Shown: positions 51,408 through 60,901 of the stretch, one piece after another | Numbering within the stretch: position 1 is the stretch's first letter | Layout of the letters: the number at the start of each line of letters is the position of its first letter | From: Staphylococcus succinus | GTDB taxonomy: Bacteria; Bacillota; Bacilli; Staphylococcales; Staphylococcaceae | Direction of reading: 5' to 3' | NCBI RefSeq assembly: GCF_029024945.1 | Contig: NZ_CP118976.1 | Location: forward strand, 1,364,001-1,428,000 | Length of the DNA: 64,000 nt | Notes under the pieces: generated by a model | Databases searched by the model: none | What the model saw: only the letters and a program-made list of their open reading frames with translations | Told to the model about the DNA's origin: nothing | Program-made: the position numbers and the translations under genes

Positions 51408-52475
51408 ATGAAATTAGAAACTACTTATAAATCAAACAACTATCCAATTGTTGTAGAACATCAAGCGCTAGATCAACTACACAATTATATTGAAGGTTAT
51501 CAAGATATAGTCTTAGTTGTCGACGCTACCGTAGATATTAATTGGAAAAGCACATTAGAATTTATAACTACAGAATATGGTGCACATAAGCTCGTCATTC
51601 CTTCAGGGGAAACAACCAAGTCATTTAGTTTTTATGAAGAAATGATGGAAACATTATTAAGTAAACAATTGACTCGTGATACGTGCCTAATTGCTGTTGG
51701 TGGTGGAGCGACTGGAGACTTTACAGGCTTTCTTGCTGCAACACTTTTACGTGGTGTTGATTTTATACAAGTCCCTACAACAATTCTTGCGCATGACTCT
51801 AGTGTTGGTGGTAAAGTTGGTATTAATTCTAAACATGGTAAAAATTTAATTGGCGCTTTTTATAGACCTAAAGCTGTCATTTATGATTTGAACTTTTTAG
51901 ACACTTTACCATACTCTGAAGTTTTAAGCGGTTATGCTGAAGTATATAAACATGCCTTATTAAGTAGTGCAGAAGCAGTGCGAAATATAGAAACACAATT
52001 TCCAAATGCCACTGCTTTAGCATCACTAAATGAAATAGAATATTATATATTTAAAGGTATCGAAACTAAACTTAATATTATTATCAAGGATGAAAAAGAG
52101 ACTAATGTACGTAAATTCTTAAATCTAGGGCATACATTCGGCCATGCTGTAGAATATACGTTTAAAATTCCACATGGCCACGCAGTAATGATTGGTATGA
52201 TTTACCAATTCATTGTAGCTAATCAGCAACTCAATCAAGATTTTGACATTGCGCACTACATCGATTATTTAAGTGCTTTAAATTATCCTTTAGACATTAT
52301 AAATACTTTCGACTTCGAAACGCTTTATCATTTAATGCTCAAAGATAAGAAAAATGATCAACAAGGTGTACAAATGGTGTTATTAGATGGCATTGGTCAT
52401 CCTGTAGTAAAACATGTAGATAAAGAGGCACTTCTACAAGCATACACAACATTACTAACATATTTTAAAAAGTAG
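51408..52475 (+). CDS. aroB: 3-dehydroquinate synthase
   Basis: Second step of the shikimate pathway, NAD- and metal-dependent. GETTKSF, AVGGGATGDFTGFLAATLLRGVDFIQVPTTILAHDSSVGGKVGIN is the main signature (about residues 93-138). LNLGHTFGHAVEY carries metal-binding histidines. Length 355 residues from ATG 51408, which is 5 nt after AGGTG; ATG 51405 is too near. It follows aroC by 37 nt. Confidence 0.95.
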   Translation: MKLETTYKSNNYPIVVEHQALDQLHNYIEGYQDIVLVVDATVDINWKSTLEFITTEYGAHKLVIPSGETTKSFSFYEEMMETLLSKQLTRDTCLIAVGGGATGDFTGFLAATLLRGVDFIQVPTTILAHDSSVGGKVGINSKHGKNLIGAFYRPKAVIYDLNFLDTLPYSEVLSGYAEVYKHALLSSAEAVRNIETQFPNATALASLNEIEYYIFKGIETKLNIIIKDEKETNVRKFLNLGHTFGHAVEYTFKIPHGHAVMIGMIYQFIVANQQLNQDFDIAHYIDYLSALNYPLDIINTFDFETLYHLMLKDKKNDQQGVQMVLLDGIGHPVVKHVDKEALLQAYTTLLTYFKK

Positions 52476-52484
52476 GTGGCTTAA

Positions 52485-53783
52485 ATGGTAAATAGTAAAA
52501 CGATTGATATAAATGGTCCATTAATAGGTGAGTTAGAAGTTCCAGGTGATAAGTCTATGACACATCGAGCAATCATACTTGGTTCTTTAGCTACTGGTAC
52601 TTCCACGATATACAAACCGCTTCTTGGAGAAGATTGTTTACGCACTGTAGAAATATTCAAACTGTTAGGTGTAGACATCTCAGTTAATGAAGATAAAATT
52701 GTTATAACTTCACCTGGTTATAAACAATTTAATACACCTCATCAAGTGTTGTATACCGGTAATTCAGGTACTACAACACGATTAGTGGCTGGCTTATTAT
52801 GTGGTCTTGGGATAGAGACCGTCTTATCTGGTGATGAATCCATTGGTAAAAGACCCATGGACAGAATTATGAAGCCATTGAGGCTCATGCAAGCGAATAT
52901 TAATGGCATTAACGATAATTTCACACCATTAATCATTAAACCAGCTAAGATAAAAGGCATCTCATATGAAATGGAAGTTGCCAGTGCACAGGTTAAAAGT
53001 GCAATTTTATTTGCAAGCTTGTTTGCTGGAGAAACTACAACAATTAAAGAAAAAGATACAACAAGAAATCATACCGAAACAATGTTCAAACACTTTAATA
53101 TTCCTATAAAAACAGAGGCATCTACAATTTCAATGCCAGCTAACGGTATTGAACATATACAACCTGCTGATTTTCATGTTCCAGGAGACATCTCTTCTGC
53201 TGCTTATTTCATAGTAGCTGGCTTGATTACACCAGGCAGTGATATTACAATTCACAATGTTGGCGTTAATACGACTCGTTCAGGTATTATTGATATCGTG
53301 ACACAAATGGAAGGGAATATTACGTTATTTAATCAAACTGATGGTCCGGAACCTACAGCGTCTATTCGTGTACAATACTCACCGAATATGAAGGCTACTC
53401 ATATCGATGGTGACTTAGTACCGAGAGCAATTGATGAAATTCCAATCATTGCACTTTTATGTACTCAAGCCAATGCTACGAGTATTATTAAAGATGCTGA
53501 AGAATTGAAAGTTAAAGAAACAAATCGTATCGACACAACTGCGAATATGTTAAATTTATTAGGTTTTACATTACAGCCTACCAATGACGGTATGGTTATA
53601 CATCCATCTGCCTTAGAACAAACTGCAACAGTGGATAGCTTTACTGATCACCGTATTGGAATGATGCTAGCCATAACGTCCTTATTAACCGATGAGACTT
53701 TAACAATTAATCAATTTGATGCAGTTAACGTTTCCTTCCCAGGTTTCTTACCTAAGCTAAAACAATTAGAAAATGAGGGATAA
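52485..53783 (+). CDS. aroA: 3-phosphoshikimate 1-carboxyvinyltransferase (EPSP synthase)
   Basis: Joins phosphoenolpyruvate and shikimate 3-phosphate. GELEVPGDKSMTHRAIILGSLATG (about residues 11-34), LYTGNSGTTTRLVAGLL and DGDLVPRAIDEIPIIALL are the substrate-binding motifs, and KVKETNRI with the C-terminal DHRIGMMLA completes the site. The 96-TGNSGTTTR loop has Ser at the position associated with class II enzymes; this reading is tentative. 432 residues. It follows aroB by 9 nt. Confidence 0.96.
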   Translation: MVNSKTIDINGPLIGELEVPGDKSMTHRAIILGSLATGTSTIYKPLLGEDCLRTVEIFKLLGVDISVNEDKIVITSPGYKQFNTPHQVLYTGNSGTTTRLVAGLLCGLGIETVLSGDESIGKRPMDRIMKPLRLMQANINGINDNFTPLIIKPAKIKGISYEMEVASAQVKSAILFASLFAGETTTIKEKDTTRNHTETMFKHFNIPIKTEASTISMPANGIEHIQPADFHVPGDISSAAYFIVAGLITPGSDITIHNVGVNTTRSGIIDIVTQMEGNITLFNQTDGPEPTASIRVQYSPNMKATHIDGDLVPRAIDEIPIIALLCTQANATSIIKDAEELKVKETNRIDTTANMLNLLGFTLQPTNDGMVIHPSALEQTATVDSFTDHRIGMMLAITSLLTDETLTINQFDAVNVSFPGFLPKLKQLENEG

Positions 53784-53788
53784 AAAGT

Positions 53789-55036
53789 ATGGAAGATATC
53801 TACAAACTTATAGATGATATCAACTTGCAAAAATTAGATAACTTAGATTCACGTGTAAATGAAGCGTTGAGTTCACCAAACGATGATGCGCTTTTTGTAC
53901 TTGGTGAAACGTTATATAATTATGGTTTAATGCCTCAAGGACTTGAAGTGTTCCGTACGTTATACCATAAATATCCTGATGAAAGTGAATTATTAATTTA
54001 TTTCATCGAAGGTTTAATGTCTGAAAATCAAACTGATGAGGCTTTAGAATATTTAAACGAAGTAGAATTATCGACAGAACGTTTAATGTTAGAAGCGGAT
54101 TTATATCAACAATTAAATATGTTAGAAGTTGCAATTGATAAATTAAGTGAAGCAATAGAAATCGAACCTAACGATCCGATCATTCATTTTGCTTTAGCAG
54201 AAATACTTTATTATGATGGACAATATTTACGAGCTACTTCTGAATATGAAACAGTGCTTGAAACAGGTGAATATGAAGTAAATGGTATTAATCTCTTTTC
54301 ACGCTTAGCGGATTGTAGTTTGCAGAGTGGTAACTACAGTGATGCAATTAAAATGTTTGATGAGATTAATGAAGACGAGATGGATTCAGAAGATTACTTG
54401 AAAAAAGCTATCGCTTATGAAAAAAATGAATTAACTTTAGAAGCCATTAAGCTTATCCAATCATTATTATCCAAAGATCCAGATTTCTTACAAGGTTACT
54501 TCTATTTACAGCAACTCTATGAAAATGAACATAATCATGCTGATGCTATAGAGATTGGTAAAGAAGGTTTAAGATTAAGTCAATTCTATAAAGAATTAAT
54601 GGTATCTACCGGTAGTATAGAAATCGAGCATGGTGATGCTAATGAAGGCGTACAATTATTAATTCAAGCGTTAGAAGTTGATAATGCATACCAAGAACCA
54701 TTACTCATTTTAAGTGATTTATATAGACAAGAAGAAGATTATGAAGCATTAATAGGATTGTTACAATATGTCGATGAAGAAGACTTAGACCCAGTCTTCA
54801 TGTGGCATTTAGCTTATGCATTAGGTCATGAAGAACGTGATAAAGAAGCACAACACTTCTATGAATTAGCTTTTCCAACGCTACAAACACAATCTGCCTT
54901 TTTAAGTGACTACTATTTCTACCTTATTGAAATCGGTCAGATTGATCAAGGGAAAGTGATTTTAAACAACTTGCTTGAGATTGAACCAAGTAATGAAACA
55001 TGGCATGATGAATCTGAAAGGTTACAATCTTTCTAA
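53789..55036 (+). CDS. Tetratricopeptide repeat protein (YpiA-like)
   Basis: A 415-residue, acidic, all-helical soluble protein made of about ten TPR-type repeats (for example ALFVLGETLYNYGLMPQGLEVFRTLYHKYPDESELLIYF and LEVAIDKLSEAIEIEPNDPIIHFALAEILYYDGQYLRATSEYETVLETG). It probably serves as a protein-interaction scaffold. The partner is unknown. It follows aroA by 5 nt and precedes a YpiB gene, matching Bacillus ypiA-ypiB after the aromatic genes. Confidence 0.8.
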   Translation: MEDIYKLIDDINLQKLDNLDSRVNEALSSPNDDALFVLGETLYNYGLMPQGLEVFRTLYHKYPDESELLIYFIEGLMSENQTDEALEYLNEVELSTERLMLEADLYQQLNMLEVAIDKLSEAIEIEPNDPIIHFALAEILYYDGQYLRATSEYETVLETGEYEVNGINLFSRLADCSLQSGNYSDAIKMFDEINEDEMDSEDYLKKAIAYEKNELTLEAIKLIQSLLSKDPDFLQGYFYLQQLYENEHNHADAIEIGKEGLRLSQFYKELMVSTGSIEIEHGDANEGVQLLIQALEVDNAYQEPLLILSDLYRQEEDYEALIGLLQYVDEEDLDPVFMWHLAYALGHEERDKEAQHFYELAFPTLQTQSAFLSDYYFYLIEIGQIDQGKVILNNLLEIEPSNETWHDESERLQSF

Positions 55037-55054
55037 ATAAGGAAGGCGAATAGA

Positions 55055-55621
55055 TTGACTGATACATTGCAATTACAACAAACTAAAGTAACATTTATTG
55101 AATATATACTTTTTCATTATGACTTCAAGTCGCGGATTAGTGTGTGGATATTAAATTATATTAAAAGCTCATTAGATGCTTTACAACAAATACACTTTGT
55201 TGACGAAGTCATTTCAAGCCACAACACATTAGAAATTGCTGTAATTGATACCGATAAACAAGGGATCAAGCTCACACTTAAAGATAAGCAACTTATAAAT
55301 ACTGATGAGATTTTCAATTTTGTTGTAAGTCAATCTGTACCTTTCGATATTAAGATATATTTTAATGAAAATCAGCATAGAGAGTCTAGGCTTGATGAGT
55401 TATTATTAGCACAATTATTAAACTCTCCTTATTATGCAATGTATATGCAAGATATTTATAGTATACCGTTAACAAAGCAAAGTGAATCTTCTATTATTAA
55501 GCACTTACAAGAGAATATTGATTTAAGTTTACAATTACATGATAAAGAATTATTTTATCAATTATCTCAAATCCTTAATACTTTTAAATTAAGAGATGTA
55601 AATATAACGACAAAGGATTGA
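55055..55621 (+). CDS. YpiB family protein (UPF0302)
   Basis: A 188-residue protein without membrane segments. FIEYILFHYDFKSRISVWILNYIKSS and the C-terminal LQENIDLSLQLHDKELFYQLSQILNTFKLRD are family-specific. The function is unknown. The start is TTG 55055, with AAGGAAGGCGA at 55039-55049 as the ribosome site. It is sandwiched between the TPR gene (18 nt) and a DUF1405 gene (4 nt), so the three are probably cotranslated. Confidence 0.82.
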   Translation: MTDTLQLQQTKVTFIEYILFHYDFKSRISVWILNYIKSSLDALQQIHFVDEVISSHNTLEIAVIDTDKQGIKLTLKDKQLINTDEIFNFVVSQSVPFDIKIYFNENQHRESRLDELLLAQLLNSPYYAMYMQDIYSIPLTKQSESSIIKHLQENIDLSLQLHDKELFYQLSQILNTFKLRDVNITTKD

Positions 55622-55625
55622 CACT

Positions 55626-56228
55626 ATGAACCTAACATCGCTATGGCATATGATTATTTATCACAAAATCATTATTTATTTTCTGCTTATTTGTAATATA
55701 TTAGGGACTATTTATGGCTATATTTGGTATGGTACACAATTAAAAGTCACAAGTTGGCAATTTATACCATTTGTTCCAGATAGCCCAACAGCATCACTAT
55801 TCTTATGTATTGCAATAGTAGGCTTCATTATTGGCAAAAACTTCTCAATAATAGAAGCACTTGCCTTTGTATCACTCATAAAGTATGGTATTTGGGCAGT
55901 TATTATGAATATCGTGATGTTTATTCAATATGATTCAGTAACAATGATTGGATGTATGCTTATTTTATCTCATGGTATAATGGCATTGGAAGGATTCTTG
56001 TTTTATCCACGATTTAAAATAACAGGGCCTGCCTTTATAGTTGCTATGATTTGGGTTTTCCACAACGACATGATTGACTATGTATTTATGCAATATCCAT
56101 TTTACGATTTTATTGGTAGTCATTTGGAAAGTGTAGCTTATCTTGCATTTGTATTAAGTGTCATTCCATTAGTATTATATTTATATTTAACTCGATTTAA
56201 AAAGTCTAAAATATTTGACCATCATTAA
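55626..56228 (+). CDS. DUF1405 membrane protein (YpjA-like)
   Basis: A 200-residue integral membrane protein with six or so hydrophobic helices (about residues 12-34, 45-67, 72-95, 100-125, 130-150 and 170-192). YGYIWYGTQLKVTSWQFIPFVPDSPTASLF resembles the DUF1405/YpjA family. Function is unknown. In Bacillus subtilis ypjA follows the qcrABC genes; here it follows ypiB directly. The ribosome site AAAGGATTG is in the end of ypiB. Confidence 0.78.
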   Translation: MNLTSLWHMIIYHKIIIYFLLICNILGTIYGYIWYGTQLKVTSWQFIPFVPDSPTASLFLCIAIVGFIIGKNFSIIEALAFVSLIKYGIWAVIMNIVMFIQYDSVTMIGCMLILSHGIMALEGFLFYPRFKITGPAFIVAMIWVFHNDMIDYVFMQYPFYDFIGSHLESVAYLAFVLSVIPLVLYLYLTRFKKSKIFDHH

Positions 56229-56265
56229 CGTTCACAGTAAAATGTTAATAAAGGAGTGAGGATTT

Positions 56266-56961
56266 TTGTCTTTTATCTATATGATAGTATACTTTGTTAT
56301 TCTAATGGTACTCCCTCTATGGGCACAGCACAAAGTGAAATCTAATTATGAAAAATATTCACAAGTAAGATCAACAAGTGGTAAGACAGGGCAAGAAGTT
56401 GCCCTAGAAATATTACATGCAAACGGTATTTATGATGTCGATGTCATCGAAGGGAAAGGTTTTCTAACTGATCATTATGATCCTAGAAAAAAAGTACTTG
56501 TACTATCACCGGCTAACTTTAGTAGACCATCAGTTGCTGGTACTGCGATTGCAGCTCACGAAGTGGGACATGCAATACAACATGCACAAGGATATTTCTT
56601 CTTAAGATTTAGAACGTCATTAGTACCACTCGCTAACATAGGTAGCTCTATTGGTTACTTAGCAGTGTTTGCTGGTATTATTTTAACAAGTTTACAAAGC
56701 ACATTAGGTTCTACAGCACTTTGGATAGGTATTGCGTTTATGTCCTTTGCCGTATTGTTCTCGATTGTTACACTACCCGTAGAATTTAACGCAAGTAGTA
56801 GAGCAATGAAACAAATTCAAAGTTTAGACATTGTGAACGAAAATGAATATCGCCATGCTAAAAAAGTACTTACAGCTGCAGCAATGACTTATGTTGCTTC
56901 AACAGCAGTCGCTTTAGCAGAACTTGCACGCTTTATTCTTATTGCTAGATCAAGTGAATAA
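56266..56961 (+). CDS. Membrane zinc metallopeptidase (YugP-like)
   Basis: A 231-residue membrane protein with a zinc peptidase motif H-E-x2-H in AIAAHEVGHAIQHAQGY (about residues 88-104) and helices at the N-terminus, about 120-140, 147-170 and 205-228. LVLSPANFSRPSVAGTAIAAHE and NASSRAMKQI are YugP-like. Its substrate is unknown. The start is TTG 56266, with AAGGAG at 56251-56256 and GAGG at 56258-56261. It follows the DUF1405 gene by 37 nt. Confidence 0.85.
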   Translation: MSFIYMIVYFVILMVLPLWAQHKVKSNYEKYSQVRSTSGKTGQEVALEILHANGIYDVDVIEGKGFLTDHYDPRKKVLVLSPANFSRPSVAGTAIAAHEVGHAIQHAQGYFFLRFRTSLVPLANIGSSIGYLAVFAGIILTSLQSTLGSTALWIGIAFMSFAVLFSIVTLPVEFNASSRAMKQIQSLDIVNENEYRHAKKVLTAAAMTYVASTAVALAELARFILIARSSE

Positions 56962-56967
56962 TGTCTT

Positions 56968-57003
56968 AACATCCTATTGTTTATAACAATAGGATGTTTT
57001 TTT
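56968..57003 (+). terminator. Terminator of the aro/ypi unit
   Basis: AACATCCTATTGTT pairs perfectly with AACAATAGGATGTT around a 3-nt loop, followed by seven T. Confidence 0.93.
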
Positions 57004-57147
57004 ATGTATTGAAATGTTAGATTTTATTTCTTACAAATCATCATGCACTTTGCGATAATCTATATACATTCATTTTCTATTTTTAGAATAATCCTACAAC
57101 TAAAATCAATCATTAATATACTAACAAACGCCTATAGTGTTTAACTG

Positions 57148-57176
57148 TTGCAGGAATAATGCATGAAGCCTAAAAT
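57148..57176 (+). promoter_or_regulatory. Promoter of the mazG-like/bshA unit
   Basis: TTGCAG (57148-57153) and TAAAAT (57171-57176) are separated by 17 nt. A TATACT at 57183-57188 is an alternative -10. Confidence 0.5.
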
Positions 57177-57222
57177 TAAGCTATACTATATAAGATATTG
57201 TTAGAATGTGAGGCGTATAAAT

Positions 57223-57540
57223 ATGAAATCAATGAATGATATGCAAAAAGAAGTTGATGACTATATTGGTCAATTTAAAACAGGTTATTTCTCTCCATTA
57301 GCCAACCTTGCAAGACTCACTGAAGAAGTAGGGGAACTATCTAGAGAAATCAATCATTATTATGGTGAAAAAAAGAAAAAAACATCAGAAGCTGAAAATA
57401 CAATTAAAGCTGAATTGGGTGATAATTTATTCGTTTTATTATGTATTGCCAATTCCTTAGATATAGACATGACTGATAGTTTTAATGAAACTATGAATAA
57501 ATTTAATACACGTGATAAAAATCGTTTTGAACGAAAATAA
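57223..57540 (+). CDS. MazG-like nucleotide pyrophosphohydrolase (YpjD-like)
   Basis: A 105-residue all-alpha NTP pyrophosphatase. The E-E-x2-E and E-x2-D metal-binding motifs appear in LTEEVGELSREI (about residues 29-40) and ELGDNLFVLLCIANSLDIDM (about 69-88). It may remove non-canonical or damaged nucleotides. GTGAGGCG precedes ATG 57223 by 7-8 nt; the in-frame GTG at 57208 overlaps that site. It is followed 30 nt later by bshA. Confidence 0.88.
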   Translation: MKSMNDMQKEVDDYIGQFKTGYFSPLANLARLTEEVGELSREINHYYGEKKKKTSEAENTIKAELGDNLFVLLCIANSLDIDMTDSFNETMNKFNTRDKNRFERK

Positions 57541-57570
57541 TTAAAAGATAGAGAAAGGGTGTTCCACCTT

Positions 57571-58722
57571 ATGAAAATCGGAATTACTTGTTACCCTTCC
57601 ATGGGTGGTTCTGGAATTATTGCTACTGAGTTAGGAATCAAACTCGCTGAACGGGGCCATGATATCCATTTTATAACATCTAATATTCCTTTTAGGATAC
57701 GTAAACCATTACCTAATATTACTTTCCATCAAGTTGAAGTAAATCAATATGCTGTCTTTCAATACCCACCATATGATATTACATTAAGTACAAAAATCGC
57801 TGAAGTTATTAACGAATACGATATAGACATATTACATATGCACTATGCAGTACCTCATGCGGTTTGTGGAATTTTAGCAAAACATATGTCCGGTAATGAG
57901 AACATTAAGATTATGACCACTTTACACGGTACAGACATCACTGTATTAGGTTATGACCATTCATTAAAAAATGCGATTAAATTTGGTATCGAAGAAAGTG
58001 ATATAGTGACTAGTGTCAGTAAATCTTTAGCACAACAAACCAATGATATTATAGAAACAGACAAAGAGATCATTCCTATTTATAATTTTGTCAGAGAGAA
58101 TGAATTTCCAACAAAATCAGACCAACCAACGACTCAAAGTGAGGAATTAAAAGCGTGTTATGGTATCAAACCGGAAGAAAAAGTATTAATCCATGTATCT
58201 AACTTTAGAACAGTGAAACGTATTGATACCATACTCGATACATTTGCAAAGGTTCACAAAACATTGCCTTCTAAATTATTGTTATTAGGTGATGGGCCTG
58301 AACTCATGGATATGAAAGAAAAAGCGCGTGAACTCTCAGTTGAAGATTCCATATTATTCCTAGGTAAACAAGATTGGGTGAGCGAATTTTATCAAATTTC
58401 AGATTTAGTATTATTATTAAGTGAAAAAGAAAGTTTTGGGCTGACCTTGCTTGAGGCTATGAAGTCTGGCGTGGTACCTATTGGTTCAACAGCCGGTGGG
58501 ATTAAAGAGGTCATTAAACATGAAGAAACTGGTTTTATTGTGGACATCGGTGATAGTGATGCTGCATATGAATATGCCATAAAATTATTAACTGATAATG
58601 ATTTATATAAAACGATGCAATCGCGTATGTTAGAGGACGTGGCAGCACGTTTTTCATCAGACTTAATCGCTGACCAATATGAGTATTATTACAAAAAAAT
58701 GTTAGAGGGTAACAATGACTAA
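57571..58722 (+). CDS. bshA: N-acetyl-alpha-D-glucosaminyl L-malate synthase BshA
   Basis: GT4 glycosyltransferase for the first step of bacillithiol synthesis, joining UDP-GlcNAc to malate. MKIGITCYPSMGGSGIIATELG is the family start. TTLHGTDITVLG, LIHVSNFRTVKR, LLGDGPELMDM and the retaining GT4 motif SEKESFGLTLLEAMKSGVVPIGSTAGG are intact. 383 residues from ATG 57571, which lies 9 nt after GAAAGGGTG. It overlaps cca by 8 nt. The next enzymes, BshB and BshC, are not in the window. Confidence 0.94.
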   Translation: MKIGITCYPSMGGSGIIATELGIKLAERGHDIHFITSNIPFRIRKPLPNITFHQVEVNQYAVFQYPPYDITLSTKIAEVINEYDIDILHMHYAVPHAVCGILAKHMSGNENIKIMTTLHGTDITVLGYDHSLKNAIKFGIEESDIVTSVSKSLAQQTNDIIETDKEIIPIYNFVRENEFPTKSDQPTTQSEELKACYGIKPEEKVLIHVSNFRTVKRIDTILDTFAKVHKTLPSKLLLLGDGPELMDMKEKARELSVEDSILFLGKQDWVSEFYQISDLVLLLSEKESFGLTLLEAMKSGVVPIGSTAGGIKEVIKHEETGFIVDIGDSDAAYEYAIKLLTDNDLYKTMQSRMLEDVAARFSSDLIADQYEYYYKKMLEGNND

Positions 58723-59920
58723 ATCATTATTCGAAATAGCCAAACCAATTTTAAAACAACTGCAAGCACATCAATTTGAAGCTTTTTTTGTAGGCGGTTC
58801 AGTGAGAGACTATATTATGGATAAAGAAATACATGATATTGATATTACAACCAGTGCAACCCCAGATGAAATTGAATCAATCTTTGATAAAACCATTCCC
58901 ATCGGTAGGGACCATGGCACGATTAATGTCGTCTACAACAATGATCAATACGAGGTAACTACTTTTAGAGCTGAAGGTGAATATGACGATCACCGTAGAC
59001 CAAATGAAGTGTTTTTTGTAAGAGATTTATACGAAGACGTTAAACGAAGAGACTTTACAATGAATGCAATCGCAATGGATATTGATTATCAGATACATGA
59101 TTATTTTGAAGGCCAAAAAGATATACAAAATCGCATCATTAGAACAGTGGGTAAAGCAGATGAACGTTTTAATGAAGATGCATTACGTATAATTAGAGGA
59201 TTACGTTTTCAATCTCAATTTGGATTCTCTTTGGAAAAAGAGACCTATGAAGGTATGTATGCACACATCGCCGATATCGCGCATCTATCCATTGAACGTA
59301 TTATCGTAGAACTTAAAAAATTAACATTAGGTCGTTATGTTGCCCAAAGCTTTTCTAATTTGAAGGATTTTGAAGCATTTAAGTACATTCCTTTCTTTAA
59401 AGAATATGATATCTCGCGATTTATGCTAGAAATGCCTCTGCCTTTCGAAATGTTTGTTGCTTTATTAAAAGTACAACAACCAGCCATTGATGGAAAACTA
59501 GCGGCATTGAAAATAAGTAATAATGACAAAAGGCGTATTCACAGGCTAGAACAATTAGTACGTTATATGCCACAAGTTCATGATAAAGATGCATTGAAAT
59601 TATTTGTTTACGATTATGGGAAAGAAGATATACTACAAGTGTTAACCTATTTAGATGTAATCAATCATAATGACATTGTTACTATTTCTCCATTAATAAT
59701 AAATACAATAACTATTAATGAAGTAGTTCAGCAATTACCTATCATTTCTAGAAAAGAGTTAAATATTAATGGGAAAGATTTGATACAAACGATGGATGTA
59801 CCTAGTGGCGCATGGGTAAAAATAGCATTACGCCAAATTGAATGTGCCGTCATAGCTGGTGACGTCAAAAACATTAAAGAAGATTTAATAGAGTGGGTGA
59901 AAAGGCATGTCAAAATATAG
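58715..59920 (+). CDS. cca: CCA tRNA nucleotidyltransferase
   Basis: Adds or repairs the 3'-CCA of tRNAs. FVGGSVRDYIMDKEIHDIDITTSA is the class II nucleotidyltransferase signature (about residues 25-48). RRDFTMNAIAMD and DALRIIRGLRFQSQFGFSLE define the neck and body domains. The 401-residue length is that of Gram-positive Cca. Overlaps bshA by 8 nt and birA by 14 nt, the same order as Bacillus (bshA-cca-birA). Confidence 0.95.
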   Translation: MTKSLFEIAKPILKQLQAHQFEAFFVGGSVRDYIMDKEIHDIDITTSATPDEIESIFDKTIPIGRDHGTINVVYNNDQYEVTTFRAEGEYDDHRRPNEVFFVRDLYEDVKRRDFTMNAIAMDIDYQIHDYFEGQKDIQNRIIRTVGKADERFNEDALRIIRGLRFQSQFGFSLEKETYEGMYAHIADIAHLSIERIIVELKKLTLGRYVAQSFSNLKDFEAFKYIPFFKEYDISRFMLEMPLPFEMFVALLKVQQPAIDGKLAALKISNNDKRRIHRLEQLVRYMPQVHDKDALKLFVYDYGKEDILQVLTYLDVINHNDIVTISPLIINTITINEVVQQLPIISRKELNINGKDLIQTMDVPSGAWVKIALRQIECAVIAGDVKNIKEDLIEWVKRHVKI

Positions 59921-60878
59921 TAAAGATGTTATCCAAATGTTATATCAATATCAACCTGAATATATTTCAGGTCAATTCATCGCTGAACAATTGTCTATTT
60001 CACGTACAGCTGTAAAAAAAGTTATTGATCAATTGAAAATAGAAGGATGCAAAGTTGAATCGATTAATCACAAAGGGCATCGGTTAATTCAACTACCAGA
60101 AAAATGGTATAGTGGCATTGTGCTACCGATGATTAAAGAACAAAACGTCTTCGAACACGTTGAGGTATTAGAAACCACTGAATCCACACAATTACTTGCT
60201 AAACAAAAATTAGTTGGGAATAATGATACATTTTTAATATTAAGCGATGAACAAACAAAAGGTAAAGGCCGTTTTAACAGACCTTGGTCTTCATCTAAAG
60301 GCAAAGGCTTATGGATGTCTATTGTACTAAGACCTAACGTTGCCTTCGATATGATAACTAAGTTTAATTTATTTATGGCTTTAGGAATAAGAGATGCTAT
60401 ACAACAGTTTAGTAATGAACAGGTGGAAGTTAAATGGCCAAATGATATCTATATTAAAGGCCAGAAAGTATGTGGCTTTTTAACAGAAATGGTAGCAAAC
60501 AGTGATGGCATTGAAGCGGTAATTTGCGGTATTGGTATCAATATGAATCACTTGCCTGAAGATTTCTCTGAAGATTTATCCCAAAAGGCTACAAGTGTTC
60601 GCATACATGCAAGTGAAAAAGTAAATCGTTATTATTTTTTACAGGCTTTGGTTAATCACATAGAGCAGCGTTATACACAATTTCTCAATACACCTTTTTC
60701 ATCTATACGTGAAGAATATATTGCTGCCTCAAATATTTGGAATAAACAATTAAGATTCACTGAAAATGGCAAACAATTCTTTGGTGAAGCGCTAGACATT
60801 GATAACAGTGGCTTTTTGATTGTTATAGATGAAAATAAAGAACAACATTGTTTAATCAGCGCAGATATTGAATTGTAA
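59907..60878 (+). CDS. birA: Bifunctional biotin ligase/biotin operon repressor BirA
   Basis: Attaches biotin to carboxylases and represses biotin genes. The N-terminal winged helix is at residues 1-60 (ISGQFIAEQLSISRTAVKKVIDQLK). The ligase domain contains TKGKGRFNRPWSSSKGKGLWMS (biotinyl-adenylate loop near residue 115), VKWPNDIYIKGQKVCGFLTE and GIGINMNH. A C-terminal SH3-like domain follows. At 323 residues it is the class II form. ATG 59907 is within the end of cca with GGGTGAAAAGG upstream. Confidence 0.95.
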   Translation: MSKYSKDVIQMLYQYQPEYISGQFIAEQLSISRTAVKKVIDQLKIEGCKVESINHKGHRLIQLPEKWYSGIVLPMIKEQNVFEHVEVLETTESTQLLAKQKLVGNNDTFLILSDEQTKGKGRFNRPWSSSKGKGLWMSIVLRPNVAFDMITKFNLFMALGIRDAIQQFSNEQVEVKWPNDIYIKGQKVCGFLTEMVANSDGIEAVICGIGINMNHLPEDFSEDLSQKATSVRIHASEKVNRYYFLQALVNHIEQRYTQFLNTPFSSIREEYIAASNIWNKQLRFTENGKQFFGEALDIDNSGFLIVIDENKEQHCLISADIEL

Positions 60879-60901
60879 AACCACGGAAAGGAGGAATAGA
60901 C

